From positions 1-64,000 of the forward strand of contig NZ_JBLWVT010000005.1 in assembly GCF_048268305.1 (NCBI RefSeq): a DNA stretch of 64,000 nucleotides, read 5' to 3'. The translations under genes were made by a program, and so were the position numbers. Source of the stretch: Pseudodonghicola sp048268305 (GTDB lineage Bacteria; Pseudomonadota; Alphaproteobacteria; Rhodobacterales; Rhodobacteraceae). Positions within the stretch are counted from its first letter, which is position 1. The number at the start of each line of letters is the position of its first letter. The notes under the pieces were generated by a model. The model did no database searches. It was not told the origin of the DNA and was given only the letters and a program-made list of their open reading frames with translations. Of this stretch, positions 61,681 through 64,000 are shown in pieces.

Positions 61681-62781
61681 ATGTCCGCGACTTATACTGA
61701 TCCAATCCCCGTGCATGGTGATATGCTCGCCTCAGTCGGATCCTACGGGCAGACGAGCAACCCTGGCCAGCCGGGATTCGCCATGGAGCTTTATGATGTC
61801 CAGGCGCTCGGCACGGCCTCGGACAGCTATCGGTTGGTCTGGTATCAGAACGTCAACACCACCGCGACCGAGTTCGGGAACGGCCAGATGTGGCGGCTGG
61901 AAGTCTATGATGCGGCCGCGGATCCGGACGGCGACCCCGCCACGGGGAACGGTGGCTGGTCGGCGGTCCCGGGCTATGAACAACTGATCCCGGAGCATGA
62001 CATCGTCGGCGGGCTGGGGGCGGGCGACGAATATATCATGCTGCGCGGATCGTCGGGCTATCTGCTCTATGATCTGAACGGCAACCTGCCCCAGGATCCG
62101 AGCCATCTTACTTATTCCGCCGAAGACGAAAACGGTGATCCCGCTCAGGGCGACAACGATGGCAATCTCGATTTCGAGGATATGATCAACGCCGCCGTTG
62201 CCTGTTTCCTGCCGGGAACCCGGATCGCAACGCGCGATGGCCTGCGGCCGATCGAAAGCCTGCGTCCCGGTGATCTGGTGCTGACGCTGGACAATGGCCC
62301 GCAGCCGCTGACGAGGCTGATTTCCAGCCATGTCGAACTCTGCGCCGGTAAAGAGAATCTGGCGCCGATCGTGATGCCGAAGGGCAGCCTCGGGGCGGGC
62401 TTGCCGCTGCATGACCTGCGCTGTTCGCCGCAGCACCGGCTGCTGCATGCTGGAACGACGCGGCAATGTCTGGTCGCGGCCAAGGCGCAATTGGCGCGGC
62501 CGGGTGTGTCGTGCCAGCCCGCCATCGGCGACGTGTCGTATTTCAATCTGGTCTTCCCGCGGCATGAGATCGTCTTTGCCGAAGGGATGGCGGTGGAAAG
62601 CTTCTATCCCGGCGCCGAAGCGATGAAGCGGCTGCGGCCGGTCGATGTGCTGCTGTTGCGCGGGCTGTTCCCGCTGCCGCCCCGCCGGGCGCGGCATTTC
62701 GGGAAGTGCGCGGCCTGGGCTCGCCGGTTGGCGCAGCGCCCGACGGCCTTCAAACCCCTGGCGATGAGGGTTCCCGCCTGA
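61681..62781 (+). CDS. Hint (Hedgehog/intein) domain-containing protein
   Basis: A 366-aa protein. The N-terminal half (residues 1-175) is rich in Asp/Gly and unlike anything I recognise, with an acidic calcium-loop-like DENGDPAQGDNDGNLDFED just before the Hint domain. The Hint domain starts ACFLPGTRIATRDGLRPIESLRPGD (pieces CFLPGTRI and LRPGDLVLTL), with the HRLLH block DLRCSPQHRLLH. In alphaproteobacteria, such Hint_2 domains occur in type I-secreted proteins and may self-cleave. No signal peptide is evident. Start 61681 (MSATYTDPIP) chosen over 61660. Confidence 0.8.
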   Translation: MSATYTDPIPVHGDMLASVGSYGQTSNPGQPGFAMELYDVQALGTASDSYRLVWYQNVNTTATEFGNGQMWRLEVYDAAADPDGDPATGNGGWSAVPGYEQLIPEHDIVGGLGAGDEYIMLRGSSGYLLYDLNGNLPQDPSHLTYSAEDENGDPAQGDNDGNLDFEDMINAAVACFLPGTRIATRDGLRPIESLRPGDLVLTLDNGPQPLTRLISSHVELCAGKENLAPIVMPKGSLGAGLPLHDLRCSPQHRLLHAGTTRQCLVAAKAQLARPGVSCQPAIGDVSYFNLVFPRHEIVFAEGMAVESFYPGAEAMKRLRPVDVLLLRGLFPLPPRRARHFGKCAAWARRLAQRPTAFKPLAMRVPA

Positions 62782-62974
62782 GGAACCCTCGGCTTGGTCC
62801 AGCGGGCTTGACAGGGCGGGCGGTCTGAGGTCTTGATCGCCGTCATGATCCAGACTGTTCCCAGCCTTGTGACCTATTATCGCCGCCTGATCTGAGCGCG
62901 GCATCCCTTTCTCATGACATGCCGCCGCAGGGTGGCGTCGTGCATGGGCTCCTGCGGTGGTCAGGAGCCTTGAT

Positions 62975-63460
62975 ATGAAAATCGACTTCCCTCCCGAACC
63001 CACATCCTTCGGCCGGATCCGCGCCGCAGAGCCTGCCGATACGCCGGCGATCCTACGGATGGCGGGGCGGCTCGCGGCGCATCATGGCGATGACTGCGGT
63101 CTGACGGCTGACCATATCGCCCGCGATGTCTTTGCGCCGGAGCCGTTGATCTGTCTCCTTGTCGCCGAGGCGCAGACCGGGCTGATCGGCTATGCCGGGC
63201 TCTTCGGCATCGCGCAGTTTCACTTCGGTCGGCGCGGGCTTGAGCTGCATCATCTTTTCGTCGAGGCCGAGGGGCGCGGCCAGGGCGTCGGCCAGGCGCT
63301 GATCCGGGCCAGCCTGACGGCGGCGCAGGGGCAGGGCTGCAGCTATGTGATGGTGGGCACCGATCCCGACAATCTGGCGGCGCAGGCATTCTATACCGGG
63401 TTGGGGTTCGAACGGCGGGCGAGCTTTCCGCCACGGTTTGTCTATCGTCTGGAGGCCTGA
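62975..63460 (+). CDS. GNAT family N-acetyltransferase
   Basis: A 161-aa acetyl-CoA-dependent acetyltransferase. The pattern LHHLFVEAEGRGQGVGQALIRA contains the acetyl-CoA-binding Q/RxxGxG/A motif, and NLAAQAFYTGLGFERR is the C-terminal motif. The start 62975 (MKIDFPPEP) has an AGGAG site. The acceptor substrate is unknown. Confidence 0.87.
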   Translation: MKIDFPPEPTSFGRIRAAEPADTPAILRMAGRLAAHHGDDCGLTADHIARDVFAPEPLICLLVAEAQTGLIGYAGLFGIAQFHFGRRGLELHHLFVEAEGRGQGVGQALIRASLTAAQGQGCSYVMVGTDPDNLAAQAFYTGLGFERRASFPPRFVYRLEA

Positions 63461-63587
63461 GGCGGATGATGCTTTGATCGGCAGGCCCGCCGCGTGGTGG
63501 CGCTCCGGCCGGAACTCACCTGGCTTCTGGGCGTCTCGTCTCCGTCCATCGCTCCAGGCTGCGGCGAAACCAGCAAGAGGGTCTGCG

Positions 63588-63893
63588 ATGTGGGGCCCCG
63601 GCGGGGCGGTGCTGATGATCGAGACCGATCGCGTCAAGATGACGGAATGGCGGCTCAAGGTCTGGGGCGACAGCACTGGCTGGCATCGCCCTGGCCTGGA
63701 TTTCATTTTCAGTCGGCTGTTCAACGGGGTGCTCGACGTCAAGCTGGCCGATGGTGAGATCATGCAGGCTCGGATGCCGAAGGACATGCCGACCTTCCGC
63801 GGTCTGGCGCTGATCACGCGATCTGATTTGCTGCCAATGAGGCATAAGTTTGCACACTCGGCCGTTTCGATCCTGTCCATGAGGAAAAAATAA
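63588..63893 (+). CDS. Short cupin-like protein, possibly degenerate
   Basis: A 101-aa protein whose centre (RVKMTEWRLKVWGDSTGWHRPGLDFIF, only TEWRL and TGWHRPGLDF needed) matches the cupin metal-binding region, but the usual HxH is HRP, so one ligand is missing. The C-terminus (MRHKFAHSAVSILSMRKK) looks unrelated and AT-rich, as if the normal end were lost. Either a divergent cupin or a recently truncated gene. The start is the ATG at 63588 after AAGAGGGT; 63615 is an alternative. Confidence 0.45.
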   Translation: MWGPGGAVLMIETDRVKMTEWRLKVWGDSTGWHRPGLDFIFSRLFNGVLDVKLADGEIMQARMPKDMPTFRGLALITRSDLLPMRHKFAHSAVSILSMRKK

Positions 63894-63945
63894 TATATAA
63901 AACATATACTTAGTTGCGTATCGACTTTCAACACCGGCATAACCT

Positions 63946-63958
63946 TGCACACTGTGCA
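63946..63958. promoter_or_regulatory. Perfect 13-bp palindrome before the right window edge
   Basis: TGCACACTGTGCA is a perfect inverted repeat in an AT-rich region, followed by a GGAGA site and an ATG at the last three bases of the window (63998-64000). It may be an operator for the gene that begins there. Confidence 0.35.
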
Positions 63959-64000
63959 CACAAGCATGCACAGATCGGATGTTTGGAGACATTGGCCATG

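Overview
The window is a high-GC alphaproteobacterial chromosome segment, almost certainly from the Rhodobacteraceae/Paracoccaceae (Rhodobacter-like). The evidence is gene content and order: ctaA followed by an M32 carboxypeptidase, zwf-pgl-pgi, an acx acetone carboxylase operon, recA next to alaS, cckA, a eukaryotic-type icd, and an iscR-nifS-sufB-...-sufC-sufD-...-sufS operon whose IscR lacks the classical cysteine ligands. Several genes overlap by ATGA, GTGA or TGATG, and GTG starts are common.

Layout. 1-1105: an SH3 (bacterial SH3b) secreted protein with a Gln/Pro-rich repeat tail, cut by the window edge, and a frameshifted paralogue. 1302-3922: heme A synthase and carboxypeptidase. 4072-5472: a lone AT-rich gene encoding an ApeA-like HEPN protein, inserted between two convergent housekeeping genes and the best anti-phage candidate here. 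5707-8457: gyrA. 8871-10919: an RTX-type protein convergent with a radical SAM protein. 11067-14831: zwf, pgl and pgi feed glucose 6-phosphate to 6-phosphogluconate (Entner-Doudoroff/pentose phosphate entry). 14905-17316: a thioesterase and an acyl-CoA ligase. 17420-19815: a Tat-exported Met-rich multicopper oxidase, a small Cys/His secreted protein and a YqaA-type membrane protein. 20215-27287: acetone carboxylase (beta, alpha, gamma subunits) with its regulator; the regulator has lost the GAFTGA loop and Walker B, and related palindromes lie in front of both the regulator and the operon.

27686-30675: a second RTX protein, an OB-fold-like secreted protein, an 11-repeat type I-C-like CRISPR array with no cas gene anywhere in the window, and tRNA-Gly(CCC). 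30851-34099: a RACo-like ASKHA/ferredoxin protein and LtrA. 34325-40797: guaB, an MBL hydrolase, an RsmB-family methyltransferase, cckA and a sulfotransferase. 40920-45191: a LexA box, recA, alaS and a DUF1330 protein. 45397-51219: typA, an SMR efflux protein, a YitT protein, icd, an HD protein and an alpha/beta hydrolase, all on the minus strand.

51265-60354: the iron-sulfur cluster assembly (suf) operon, preceded by an IscR-type palindrome that overlaps the probable -10 element. It carries two cysteine desulfurases, two small multi-TM proteins and two methyltransferase-like proteins; one of these, an FkbM family member, is an unusual passenger. 60473-64000: an O-methyltransferase-family protein, a Hint-domain protein, a GNAT acetyltransferase and a short, probably degenerate cupin.

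The most interesting items are the ApeA-like island, the orphan CRISPR array, the degenerate sigma54-type regulator with its candidate operators, and the IscR regulatory logic, including a second IscR-box-like element inside nifS.
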